Of a DNA stretch of 64,000 nucleotides, positions 27,119-35,421 are shown piece after piece. The first letter of the stretch is position 1. The number at the start of each line of letters is the position of its first letter. A program made the translations under genes and the position numbers. The DNA is taken from NCBI RefSeq assembly GCF_020171985.1, contig NZ_JAIVAL010000003.1:280919-344918 (forward strand), given 5' to 3'. The notes under the pieces are model-generated. The model saw nothing but the letters and a program-made list of their open reading frames with translations. It made no database searches and had not been told where the DNA came from. This stretch comes from Halobacillus halophilus (GTDB lineage Bacteria > Bacillota > Bacilli > Bacillales > Halobacillaceae).

Positions 27119-29488
27119 ATGATGAAGAAATTCTTCCCTGAAAAACGGGGACGTGAATGGAAGAACTACGAGCAGGAACTCCGCACCATCAACCGATGGG
27201 AAGCCACGATGATCGCCCTGTCGGACGAGGAACTGCGGGCGAGAACGAGCGAATTCAAAAGGTATCTGCGTGAAGGACAGTCTATTTATGATATCCGGGC
27301 AGAAGCCTTTGCCCTCGTGCGGGAAGCCGCCCGCCGCGTGCTTGGCCTCCGTCCTTATGACGTTCAGATACTCGGAGGGCTGATTATGTCGGACGGGCAC
27401 ATTGCAGAGATGGCAACCGGTGAAGGAAAGACGCTTGTGGCAGCCCTTTCCGGCTATCTTTTTGCGTTAGAGGAAAAGGGTGTCCATTTGATTACGGCTA
27501 ATGAGTATTTAGCACAGCGTGATTATGACCTTATGAGTCCTTTGTATGATTATCTCTGGATATCTACTGGGTTAAATTTGAATCAAATCTCCCAAACTGA
27601 GAAACTGGAAGCCTATCAGGCCGACCTGACCTACGGGACAGGAACCGCCTTCGGGTTCGACTATCTTCGCGATCATCTGACACGGGACCAAAAGAACCAG
27701 GTGCAGCGTCCCTATCATGTAGCACTCATCGATGAGATTGACAGCGTGCTGATCGACGAAGCGAAGACGCCGATGATCATTGCCGGCAAAATGGAAGCCC
27801 ACGCGAATCTCCATAAGCTGGGTGCTCTCGTCATGCGTTCGTTTCAAAAGGATGCCGATTATCAGCTGGATCCGGAAACAAAGGCGGTTCATTTTACCGA
27901 TCAGGGGATCCATAAAATCGAACGTTCCTTTGATATAGAGAATCTGTTTGACCTACAGCATCAGACCCTTTACCACTACATGATGCAGGCGGTCCGGGCC
28001 CGGGTTCTTTTTCATAGAGATAAGGATTATGTGGTGGAGGAACAGCAGATTAAGCTGATCGACACCTTCACCGGGCGGCTGATGGAAGGACGTACGCTCT
28101 CCGACGGGCTGCATCAGGCGCTGGAAGCGAAGGAAGGACTGGCGATTACGGAAGAGAATAAACCTCAGGCGTCGATTACGGTGCAGAACTTCTTCCGGAT
28201 GTACCCGAGGCTTGCAGGCATGACCGGGACGGCGAAAACCGAAGAGAATGAATTCCAGAGTGTGTACGGCATGAATGTCTGGCCGGTTCCGACGAATCAA
28301 CCCGTCCTCCGGGAAGACCATCCAGACCAAGTGTACGTGACGCAGGCGGACAAGTACCGTGCGATTGTCCGTGAGGTGGAAACGGTACATGCTTCAGGGC
28401 AGCCGATCCTGATCGGCACCTCCTCCATTTTGCAGTCGGAATACATATCCAGCCTGCTTCAGGAAGCCGGTGTGCGTCATGAGCTCCTGAATGCGAAAAG
28501 TGTAGAACAGGAAGCGCGCTTGATTTCGCTCGCCGGTCAGGTCGGCCAGGTGACGATTGCGACCAATATGGCCGGACGCGGAACGGATATTGTACTTGGT
28601 GAAGGGGCAGCCGCACGCGGCGGTCTGCATGTGATCGGAACAGAACGTCATGAATCACGCCGCATTGACAACCAGCTGAAGGGACGCGCCGGCCGTCAGG
28701 GTGATCCCGGCTCTTCCCGCTTCATGATTTCCTTAGAAGATGAGATTGTCGAGCGCTTTGGACAGACCGAGCGGGACCGTAAATGGAAACATCCGAAAAC
28801 GAATGAAGACGGATTGATTTTGCACCGGCAGATTGATGCTTTTATGGATACGGTTCAAAAAATCAGTGAAGGCAGCCAGGCGAACATCCGGGCATCCATT
28901 CTGAAGCTGGATGATGTGATCCATGACCAGCGGACAGTCGTGTACGGACTGCGCAATCAGATTCTTCAAAGCGAAGATCCAATTGGAATCCTTGCGCCTA
29001 TGGTCCTGGATGACGTAGACGAACTCGTGCGAACGTACTGTCTAGAAGCAGCAGCGTCTGAAGAATGGGACCTGGAGAAGCTCGAGAAGGATTTAAAACG
29101 CGTTATACCGGGAATAGATAGTCAACTTGTCCAGACCGATTATGAAGATCAGGAGGAGGTAATCTCCGACCTTCATGCGCTGGTCGAGCGTTATCAGGTT
29201 ATGATTCAGAAATGGAAAAACCGGCCGGCTGTGCAGCACAAAGTTGCCCAGGGCGCGCTCGGCGTGCTGGACCGGCACTGGATCCGTCACCTCGATAAGA
29301 TGAACCGCCTGAAAGAAGGCGTCGGCATCCGGCAGTACCAGCAGGAAGATCCGGTCCGTCTCTATCAGCAGGACGGATTTGAGCTGTTTACCCAGACGTT
29401 TGCCGCCATCCGTCAGGACATGGTCCACTGGATGGCTGATGTGCTGGAGCCTTTAGAGAATGCCAAGGAGGAATCCACCCGTGTTTAA
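27119..29488 (+). CDS. secA2: accessory Sec ATPase SecA2
   Basis: This 789-residue translocation ATPase drives export of selected, often S-layer, proteins. Motor motifs are complete: MATGEGKTLVAAL (Walker A), LIDEIDSVLIDEAKTP (DEAD-like), GTSSILQSEYISSLL, NMAGRGTDIVLGEG and QLKGRAGRQGDPGSSRF. The C-terminus stops after the helical scaffold (VLEPLENAKEEST) and lacks the Cys/His zinc tail of SecA1, which supports SecA2. AAGGAG lies ten bases before the ATG. It is translationally coupled to slaP, as in B. anthracis where SecA2 and SlaP secrete S-layer proteins. Substrates here may include the SLH enzymes nearby. Confidence 0.93.
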   Translation: MMKKFFPEKRGREWKNYEQELRTINRWEATMIALSDEELRARTSEFKRYLREGQSIYDIRAEAFALVREAARRVLGLRPYDVQILGGLIMSDGHIAEMATGEGKTLVAALSGYLFALEEKGVHLITANEYLAQRDYDLMSPLYDYLWISTGLNLNQISQTEKLEAYQADLTYGTGTAFGFDYLRDHLTRDQKNQVQRPYHVALIDEIDSVLIDEAKTPMIIAGKMEAHANLHKLGALVMRSFQKDADYQLDPETKAVHFTDQGIHKIERSFDIENLFDLQHQTLYHYMMQAVRARVLFHRDKDYVVEEQQIKLIDTFTGRLMEGRTLSDGLHQALEAKEGLAITEENKPQASITVQNFFRMYPRLAGMTGTAKTEENEFQSVYGMNVWPVPTNQPVLREDHPDQVYVTQADKYRAIVREVETVHASGQPILIGTSSILQSEYISSLLQEAGVRHELLNAKSVEQEARLISLAGQVGQVTIATNMAGRGTDIVLGEGAAARGGLHVIGTERHESRRIDNQLKGRAGRQGDPGSSRFMISLEDEIVERFGQTERDRKWKHPKTNEDGLILHRQIDAFMDTVQKISEGSQANIRASILKLDDVIHDQRTVVYGLRNQILQSEDPIGILAPMVLDDVDELVRTYCLEAAASEEWDLEKLEKDLKRVIPGIDSQLVQTDYEDQEEVISDLHALVERYQVMIQKWKNRPAVQHKVAQGALGVLDRHWIRHLDKMNRLKEGVGIRQYQQEDPVRLYQQDGFELFTQTFAAIRQDMVHWMADVLEPLENAKEESTRV

Positions 29489-30377
29489 TTTTCGAAATCA
29501 TAAAAAGCAAGCTCACGATGCGGCCTATGACGAACATGCGGTCAATGCTCAGGAACTCGGTCTTTCCGGGGACGCACCCGAAGAAGAAGCCGTGTACCCG
29601 GAGCTTTCCTATCATCCGGACTGGAATCTTGAGCAGGAAGACGAGTACGTGTACCGCTTCTGGAATCATGATTTGCCGCCGCTTAAGCCGAACCAGTTCA
29701 GCATTCACGGCGTCGATTTGAAGCAGACAAACGGGACGCTCGTCGTCGAAGCGTTTGTGAGAAATTCCTTATCGCGAAGCATTAACTTAAAGACGATGAC
29801 CATCCTTCTGCTCGACCAGCAGGGGTTTCCCGTTGCGAGGAAATGGTTTGATTTGAAGAAAGTCGGGACGATCCCGGCAAGGTCCAGCCGTCCCTGGACG
29901 TTTACGTTCGAGCAGCAGCACCGTGTTACGTCTGATGCGAATCCACCGGTCCAAGGCTGGAAGCTCGTCATCGAACCGAACCAGAAGCACCGCAAGCACA
30001 CGCTTGACTTAGAAAAAAGTCTGGAGCAGTCCCTTCCGGAAGGTGATGCCAAGAAACTGGAACAATATGTGGAGAGTCTGGAGCCGCCAAAGCCCGGCGA
30101 AATTAATTTTGTCAGTTTGAAAGCCGAGCAGAAAGAAGACGCCCTTCATGTCTCGCTCTTGATCCGTAACGGCAGTGACCGTTCGATCAACCTCCCCCAT
30201 CTGCCGCTTCAGGTTAAAGACGCGACGGGCGACGTGGTCGCGCAGGGGGCGTTCAAGCTGCAGCATGTGGAAGTGAAAGGCAATACGAGTAAGCCATGGA
30301 CATTTGTGTTTCCGGAGTCGATGATCATGAGTGAAACGATCGATCTGTCGAGGTGGAAAGCTTACCCGATTCAATAA
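29481..30377 (+). CDS. slaP: accessory Sec system S-layer assembly protein SlaP
   Basis: The start is set at the GTG at 29481, nine bases after AAGGAGG and overlapping the secA2 stop by eight bases; the in-frame ATG at 29460 lies before that ribosome site. The 298-residue product has an acidic linker, then a duplicated beta-rich domain: VEAFVRNSLSRSINL to RPWTFTF near 100-150, and SLLIRNGSDRSINL to KPWTFVF near 230-285. This internal duplication is the SlaP signature. SlaP is a cytoplasmic partner of SecA2 that promotes S-layer protein export. The SecA2 neighbour makes the call firm. Confidence 0.88.
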   Translation: MFNFRNHKKQAHDAAYDEHAVNAQELGLSGDAPEEEAVYPELSYHPDWNLEQEDEYVYRFWNHDLPPLKPNQFSIHGVDLKQTNGTLVVEAFVRNSLSRSINLKTMTILLLDQQGFPVARKWFDLKKVGTIPARSSRPWTFTFEQQHRVTSDANPPVQGWKLVIEPNQKHRKHTLDLEKSLEQSLPEGDAKKLEQYVESLEPPKPGEINFVSLKAEQKEDALHVSLLIRNGSDRSINLPHLPLQVKDATGDVVAQGAFKLQHVEVKGNTSKPWTFVFPESMIMSETIDLSRWKAYPIQ

Positions 30378-30380
30378 ATA

Positions 30381-30416
30381 GAAGCCCTGTTGTCCTTTCC
30401 GGGATGACAGGGCTTC
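30381..30416 (+). terminator. hairpin after slaP
   Basis: GAAGCCCTGT pairs with ACAGGGCTTC and ends the secA2-slaP transcript. The following T-run is poor (TCCTGTGTTT). Confidence 0.6.
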
Positions 30417-30470
30417 TCCTGTGTTTACGGCGCTGATTGAGAAGTTATAGCACTGGAAAATGAATCATAA

Positions 30471-30504
30471 AAAAGCCCCGGTTCTATGGCGGACCGGGGC
30501 TTTT
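30471..30504 (-). terminator. Rho-independent terminator between slaP and the PPC-SLH protease gene
   Basis: AAAAGCCCCGGT pairs with ACCGGGGCTTTT. T-runs on both sides suggest it serves both converging genes. Confidence 0.8.
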
Positions 30505-30514
30505 AGCTATGGTT

Positions 30515-33130
30515 TTATAATTCGTCACTCAGGAGTTTGGCCATAATAACGGCAAACTCAGAGCGCTTAATGGGTTGATTCGGGCGATAGGTACCGTCTG
30601 GAAAGCCTTTGATTACGTCGTTTGCCACAAGCGTATCAATATACGAGGCGGCCCAGGAATCCGCTTTTACATCAGGGAAGCTGCTGGCACTCTCCCCGGT
30701 TAATTCATAAGCGCGAACAACAAGCGTCGCCATCTCCGCTCGAGTCAGTGTGCCATTCGGATGGAACGTGCCATCTTCATAACCCGAGAGTATTCCGGCT
30801 TCCGCCAGCGCCCCGATATATTCGGTTCCCCAGTGATGGTCCGGTACATCCGGAAAGTCCGCTTCTTGCCGAGGAAGGTCCAGTTCACGGGCAATCATCG
30901 TCGCCGCTCCCGCGCGGGTGATTGGATCATAGAAACCAAATGTTCCGTCCGGGTACCCCGTCATCAGGTTTTCCCTGGACAGGTAGCTGACATAAGGTTC
31001 GGCCCACGTGCCGGTAACATCCGGGAATGTTTTTTCATTATATTCCATGCTCAATACGTAGTTTTCATTCCTATCAGCTTCTCCGGTCCCGTTCTTTACA
31101 ATCAGATAATAAGGACCGCGCGTGATTTTTTCAATCGTGGCGGTAAGATAGGTTACCCCGTCCTGCTCGGATTGCTGAGCCGCCGCTTCTATCGTCTGCA
31201 TATTTCCATCCTGATCGTAAGCCGCGACCGTCACCTCCGGGTCGATGTGTGAGGCGGCTGCACTTGAGGCAAGGGTGACATCGACGCTGCCTGCATAAGG
31301 GAAGTCAACTTTATAGTAATCCAGGTCGGCCGGGTCAAAGGTGCCGACCGCCGCCTTTTCATAAGAGAGAGGCGTTGCGGACGAGGCGAACTCATTCGGC
31401 TCCTGTTCATAAACGACTTCGTCTTTGTACGGATGGTCCGGCCAGTTGACTTCCATAACGTACGATTCATCGGACCAGTGGTTGTAATAGTCATACACCA
31501 TCACCGTGTACATACCGGGGTCTGCTTCAAAGGTGAACGATTCGCCGCTTCCCTTCCACTCCCCATCAAAAACCTGCCGTTCGCCATAACGGTTGAAAAC
31601 GGCGACGACGAGATCTTCATTGTCTGATCGGCTCGTTACGTCGACACTCACCGTGGTGGGATGATCCACACGGAAATCATACCAGTCGGAATCGTTCGGC
31701 GTGTCGAGATTCTCGCGCTTCGGCTCTCCTTTTTCTAAATGGAAGGAGCTGCCCTGGTTGTTGCTGACATCATCACTTAAATCAACCGCTTGTGAAGTGA
31801 CGACTTCATATGCATCGGGAATGCCGTATCCATACGCTTCATCCCACCTGCTTGCGTTGGGGGTTTGGGCATGTTTTTCCATGGCCCATTCGATTTCACC
31901 TGGATTCCAGTCCGGGTTCTCCCCTTTTATCATCGCGGCAAGGCCGGCTACAAGCGGAGCTGAAAAGGAGGTCCCGCTCATACTTGAGTAGCCGCCCATA
32001 TAGGACGTGCTGGTGAGATAAACGCCGGGAGCTGTTAAATCCACCCAGGTTCCGTAATTGGAGAACGCAGCCCGATAACCGGAGCGCTCCGTGGCTGCCA
32101 CACTGATTACTGGAAAATAGGAAGCTGGGTAAGATGCATCCCGGATCCCATCATTGGACGCGGCCGCCACGAGAACAATTCCTTCATTATAGGCTTCCCA
32201 AAGCGCGCGTTCTTCGGCATCCGACTGATGATAGGCTCCGAAACTCATGTTGATCACATCGACTCCCTTGTCGATCGCGTAGTAAATGCCGGCTAACACG
32301 TCGGAATCGCTGAATTTCCCTTCATAGTCGCCTACTTTGACCGGAAGAATCTTGGTGTCCGGAGCAAGTCCTGCAATGCCCATGTCATTAAAATTCGCCG
32401 CGATCAATCCGGCGATATGCGTGCCGTGTCCGTGATTGTCGTCTGGATTCGCATCATTATTCACAAAATCATAACCTGGCAGCACGGTGCCCTGAAGGTC
32501 TTCGTGATACTTATAGACGCCGGTATCCAGTACCGCAACGGTTGTATCGGAAGAACCCCGCGTCACATTCCATGCCTTCTCCATGTTCATGTCATCATAC
32601 TGATACTGTCCTGAATACTCGGGATCGGAAGGTACGTAGGATGATTCACTTATGTAATCCGGGTCGGCCGTAAGTACTGACGGGGCATCTTTTAACTGCT
32701 GCAGCACCTGATGATAATCCGCGTCCTTCTTCACTTCAAGCAGGCGGAAATGACGCCGCTTGAGCGCTTCAGACAGAGGCCCTTCGTTGACTTCATAGGC
32801 GTCTGTTAAAAACGAGGAAGACTCTTTCACTTCAATTAAGATACCACGGTTATGTACATCTTTCAGATTAACGTCTTCGACTTGCTTGGAGCTTTTGGAG
32901 CGCTCTTTCTTATGTACTTGTTTGACGGGTCTGTCATCCTTCTCGAAGGAAGCTTGCTCCTCCGGTTTGGAAGTCTGGGCTTTTCCTTTTGTGAGTTCCT
33001 CTACCGGAATCTCTTTCATTCTTTCTTCTGCCTGGACCGGTGATGATGGAGCTATACCTGTGAGCGTCGGGGCCACAAGGGTCAGGCTGATCATCATCGA
33101 TGTAATCGAATACTTCGTGCGTTTCTTCAT
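30515..33130 (-). CDS. subtilisin-like (S8) protease with PPC domains and three SLH domains
   Basis: This 871-residue secreted protease has a signal peptide ending near residue 34 (SPVQA-EE) and a propeptide rich in charged residues. The S8 domain has Asp202 (VAVLDTGVY), His235 (HGHGTHIAG) and Ser388 (SGTSFSAPLVAG). Two bacterial pre-peptidase C-terminal (PPC) modules follow at about 475-690 (NDSDWYDFRV; EQEPNEFASSATPL), then three SLH repeats (LMTGYPDGTFGF, ILSGYEDGTFHP, VIKGFPDGTYRP). It differs in layout from the other two subtilases in the window, so cleavage targets probably differ. It is divergent from the MBL-SLH gene and a perfect hairpin lies between them. Confidence 0.92.
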   Translation of the reverse strand: MKKRTKYSITSMMISLTLVAPTLTGIAPSSPVQAEERMKEIPVEELTKGKAQTSKPEEQASFEKDDRPVKQVHKKERSKSSKQVEDVNLKDVHNRGILIEVKESSSFLTDAYEVNEGPLSEALKRRHFRLLEVKKDADYHQVLQQLKDAPSVLTADPDYISESSYVPSDPEYSGQYQYDDMNMEKAWNVTRGSSDTTVAVLDTGVYKYHEDLQGTVLPGYDFVNNDANPDDNHGHGTHIAGLIAANFNDMGIAGLAPDTKILPVKVGDYEGKFSDSDVLAGIYYAIDKGVDVINMSFGAYHQSDAEERALWEAYNEGIVLVAAASNDGIRDASYPASYFPVISVAATERSGYRAAFSNYGTWVDLTAPGVYLTSTSYMGGYSSMSGTSFSAPLVAGLAAMIKGENPDWNPGEIEWAMEKHAQTPNASRWDEAYGYGIPDAYEVVTSQAVDLSDDVSNNQGSSFHLEKGEPKRENLDTPNDSDWYDFRVDHPTTVSVDVTSRSDNEDLVVAVFNRYGERQVFDGEWKGSGESFTFEADPGMYTVMVYDYYNHWSDESYVMEVNWPDHPYKDEVVYEQEPNEFASSATPLSYEKAAVGTFDPADLDYYKVDFPYAGSVDVTLASSAAASHIDPEVTVAAYDQDGNMQTIEAAAQQSEQDGVTYLTATIEKITRGPYYLIVKNGTGEADRNENYVLSMEYNEKTFPDVTGTWAEPYVSYLSRENLMTGYPDGTFGFYDPITRAGAATMIARELDLPRQEADFPDVPDHHWGTEYIGALAEAGILSGYEDGTFHPNGTLTRAEMATLVVRAYELTGESASSFPDVKADSWAASYIDTLVANDVIKGFPDGTYRPNQPIKRSEFAVIMAKLLSDEL

Positions 33131-33254
33131 CCAATTCCTCCTACTAATCTATCAGCATTTGTAACCTGATTGTAACATTAATTGGATACGAAAGAATATA
33201 GTCCCAGAACAAACCACTACAAAATACCCCTAACCTGTCAATTACCACCTCCTT

Positions 33255-33293
33255 CCACCTCAGGTCTCCCAGGATCTGGGAGACCTGAGGTGG
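33255..33293. repeat. 39-bp perfect hairpin (copy 1)
   Basis: CCACCTCAGGTCTCCCAG is followed by a three-base loop (GAT) and its exact reverse complement. It lies between two divergent gene starts, so it cannot be a terminator for either. Copy 2 lies at 35288-35326. Both are preceded by CCTT. Confidence 0.85.
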
Positions 33294-33378
33294 GTATATT
33301 TGGCAGTTTTGTTGCAAACCCTTTTCAATAGACTAGATTCCTAGTATGGTAAGACTAAACAACTAGGAGGTACGCATA

Positions 33379-35004
33379 ATGAGAAATTGGATGACGTTTT
33401 TAGCTGCTTTCCTTTTGGTTACAGCTTTAACGACGCAGCCCGCTGAGGCGGAAGATGCTTTCCGCGACCTGGATCAAACGCCGTGGGCGAAAGAAGAAAT
33501 CACCTATTTAAGTAACGAAGGGATTATTAATGGATACGGGAACGGATACTTCGGTCCCAAGGATCCGATCACTCGTGCACAGGCCGCGATGATGCTCGTC
33601 AACGACTTGTACCCGAATGCCGAAGCTCAGGAAGATCCCGGATTCTATGATTTAAGCAGAGACAGTATTTACTATAATGCGATTGCCGTAGCCGCTCAAA
33701 AAGGCTTAGTGTCCGGCTACCCGGATGGAACGTACAAACCGGACGCGAATATTAAACGGAATGAAGCTGCCTTTTTAATCGACCGCGCTTATAACGTCAA
33801 ACGAAATTACGGAGAAAATGTCTTTTTCTCAGATGTTGGGGATAACTGGTCGACCGGCGCTATTAAAGACCTGGCGTCTCAGGGCATTATTAATGGTTAT
33901 ACAGACGGCACGTTCCGCCCGGATAGATCCATAAACCGTGCTGAATTCTCCGTTGTGCTTTCGTACACCGTGAACAAAAATCTACGTCCTCTCGATGATA
34001 TGACTGCTCATTTCATCGATGTCGGCCAGGGTGACAGCACGTTGCTTGAGACACCATCCGGCCAGACCATCCTGATTGATGGCGGACGTAAATCAGCCGG
34101 GCAGGAAGTGGTGGATTACTTAGCATCTGCAGGGATCGACACGATTGATTTAATGGTTGCTACGCACCCGGATGCCGATCACATCGGCGGTTTGATCGAT
34201 GTGCTGGAAACCATGGACGTGAAGCAAGTGCTCGACAGCGGCAAATACCACACCACTGATACGTACATGGAATACCTGGACTTGATCGATGAGAAGGACA
34301 TTCCTTTTGATACGGCTGTTGAAGGCGAAGTTCTATCCTATGAAGATATGAGTATGAAAGTGATGAACAGTGAAGAATCTTCTAGTGATAACAATGAATC
34401 TTCGATTGTATTAAAGGTCACTCATGGAGAAGTGGACTTCTTACTAACGGGAGACGCTACCATTGAAAATGAGGAAGAAATGCTGCCGGCTTACAATCTG
34501 GAAGCTGAAATATTAAAAGTCGGCCACCATGGTGCTTCAACGTCCACTTCGGATGAATTCGTGGATGAAGTACAGCCTGAAGTGGGGATCTTATCCTATG
34601 GAGAGAACTCTTACGGCCATCCGGACTCTGACGTAGTGGACCGTTTGTGGCGGGCGGACGTTGATCTTTACTCTACGTGCGACGAAGGGGACATTACGAT
34701 TACCTCTACCGGAAACAGCTACGACGTGGACGCTTCGATCTTCGATGGCAGCGACCCTTGTATAGCTGAGCAGGATGATGGTCATAATGGTGACAATGAC
34801 GGGGAAACTCCTGGATTGATTAATGTGAATAAGGCAGGATTCGAAGAGCTGCAGGAGGTTAACGGCATCGGCCCGACCATTGCCGGGAATATCATCGAAT
34901 ATCGTGACACGTACGGTGATTTCCAAACCTACGAAGAGCTGCTCGAAGTAAGTTATATCGGAGAAGCTACGCTTGAAGAAATCAAGCCGCAAATTACACT
35001 TTGA
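33379..35004 (+). CDS. SLH-anchored metallo-beta-lactamase-fold protein with HhH domain (ComEC/ComEA-like)
   Basis: The 541 residues form a signal peptide (1-24), three SLH repeats (about 25-205; IINGYGNGYFGP, LVSGYPDGTYKP, IINGYTDGTFRP) and an MBL domain (about 210-450) with FIDVGQGDSTLLETP, the metal motif THPDADHIGG, LLTGD and KVGHHGASTST. A C-terminal helix-hairpin-helix region (INVNKAGFEELQEVNGIG) resembles ComEA. The MBL part matches the extracellular domain of ComEC, a likely nuclease that degrades one DNA strand during uptake. The inferred role is a surface nuclease for extracellular DNA or a competence accessory. It is followed 12 bases later by a DUF3006 gene. An AGGAGG site precedes the ATG. 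Confidence 0.88.
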   Translation: MRNWMTFLAAFLLVTALTTQPAEAEDAFRDLDQTPWAKEEITYLSNEGIINGYGNGYFGPKDPITRAQAAMMLVNDLYPNAEAQEDPGFYDLSRDSIYYNAIAVAAQKGLVSGYPDGTYKPDANIKRNEAAFLIDRAYNVKRNYGENVFFSDVGDNWSTGAIKDLASQGIINGYTDGTFRPDRSINRAEFSVVLSYTVNKNLRPLDDMTAHFIDVGQGDSTLLETPSGQTILIDGGRKSAGQEVVDYLASAGIDTIDLMVATHPDADHIGGLIDVLETMDVKQVLDSGKYHTTDTYMEYLDLIDEKDIPFDTAVEGEVLSYEDMSMKVMNSEESSSDNNESSIVLKVTHGEVDFLLTGDATIENEEEMLPAYNLEAEILKVGHHGASTSTSDEFVDEVQPEVGILSYGENSYGHPDSDVVDRLWRADVDLYSTCDEGDITITSTGNSYDVDASIFDGSDPCIAEQDDGHNGDNDGETPGLINVNKAGFEELQEVNGIGPTIAGNIIEYRDTYGDFQTYEELLEVSYIGEATLEEIKPQITL

Positions 35005-35016
35005 GGTGAATGATCC

Positions 35017-35262
35017 ATGCGTTATACCATTGATCGTTTTGAAAACGGCAAAGCCGTTCTCTTAGAAAAAGGAAATGAATTTAACGAGAAACTGATTCCT
35101 ATCGAACGTATGCCTTCCCATGCCAAAGAAGGAGATCTGGTAGAACCCGCCGATCTCGGTCATGGCAAGGACTATCAAGTGCTGGAACAGGAAACGGCCG
35201 AACGCCGCAAACAAGCCAAAGAAAAATTAGAAAAACTAAAGAAAAAATCCAAGAAGAAATAA
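35017..35262 (+). CDS. DUF3006 family protein
   Basis: The 81 residues begin RYTIDRFENGKAVLLE, continue LIPIERMPSHAKEGDLVE and end in a Lys-rich helix (KEKLEKLKKKSKKK). This is the DUF3006 layout: a small beta-barrel that frequently partners ComEC-type MBL proteins. It has no signal peptide. Twelve bases separate it from the MBL-SLH gene, with a GAGGTGAAT ribosome site overlapping that gene's stop, so the pair is co-translated. Function is unknown; because one partner is exported and this one is not, direct contact would need explaining. Confidence 0.8.
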   Translation: MRYTIDRFENGKAVLLEKGNEFNEKLIPIERMPSHAKEGDLVEPADLGHGKDYQVLEQETAERRKQAKEKLEKLKKKSKKK

Positions 35263-35287
35263 AAGCGACTAATGAATCCAAATCCTT

Positions 35288-35326
35288 CCACCTCAGGTCA
35301 TCCAGATTCTGGATGACCTGAGGTGG
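35288..35326. repeat. 39-bp perfect hairpin (copy 2)
   Basis: CCACCTCAGGTCATCCAG plus loop ATT plus its exact reverse complement. Against copy 1 (33255-33293) two stem positions differ, and both are compensated on the other arm. There is no T-run after it, and a separate terminator follows at 35359. Confidence 0.85.
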
Positions 35327-35358
35327 AAATTTATAACAACAGCAATCCTCAACCAGAA

Positions 35359-35398
35359 AAAACCCGTAACGATCGATGTTGTGATCGTTACGGGTTTT
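35359..35398. terminator. bidirectional Rho-independent terminator
   Basis: AAAACCCGTAACGATC pairs with GATCGTTACGGGTTTT. T-runs on both strands serve the DUF3006 gene (plus) and the 5'-nucleotidase gene (minus). Confidence 0.85.
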
Positions 35399-35421
35399 TG
35401 GTTTATTCTATTTCCTTATGA

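Noticed and set aside
28176..28658. Long minus-strand frames inside secA2
   Set aside because: They are shadow frames in GC-rich coding sequence; the plus-strand SecA motifs account for this DNA.
33255..33293. Hairpin as a terminator
   Set aside because: It lies between two divergent gene starts and has no T-run on either strand.
35288..35326. CRISPR-type repeat
   Set aside because: Only two copies two kilobases apart, each a self-complementary hairpin, with no spacer array or cas genes.
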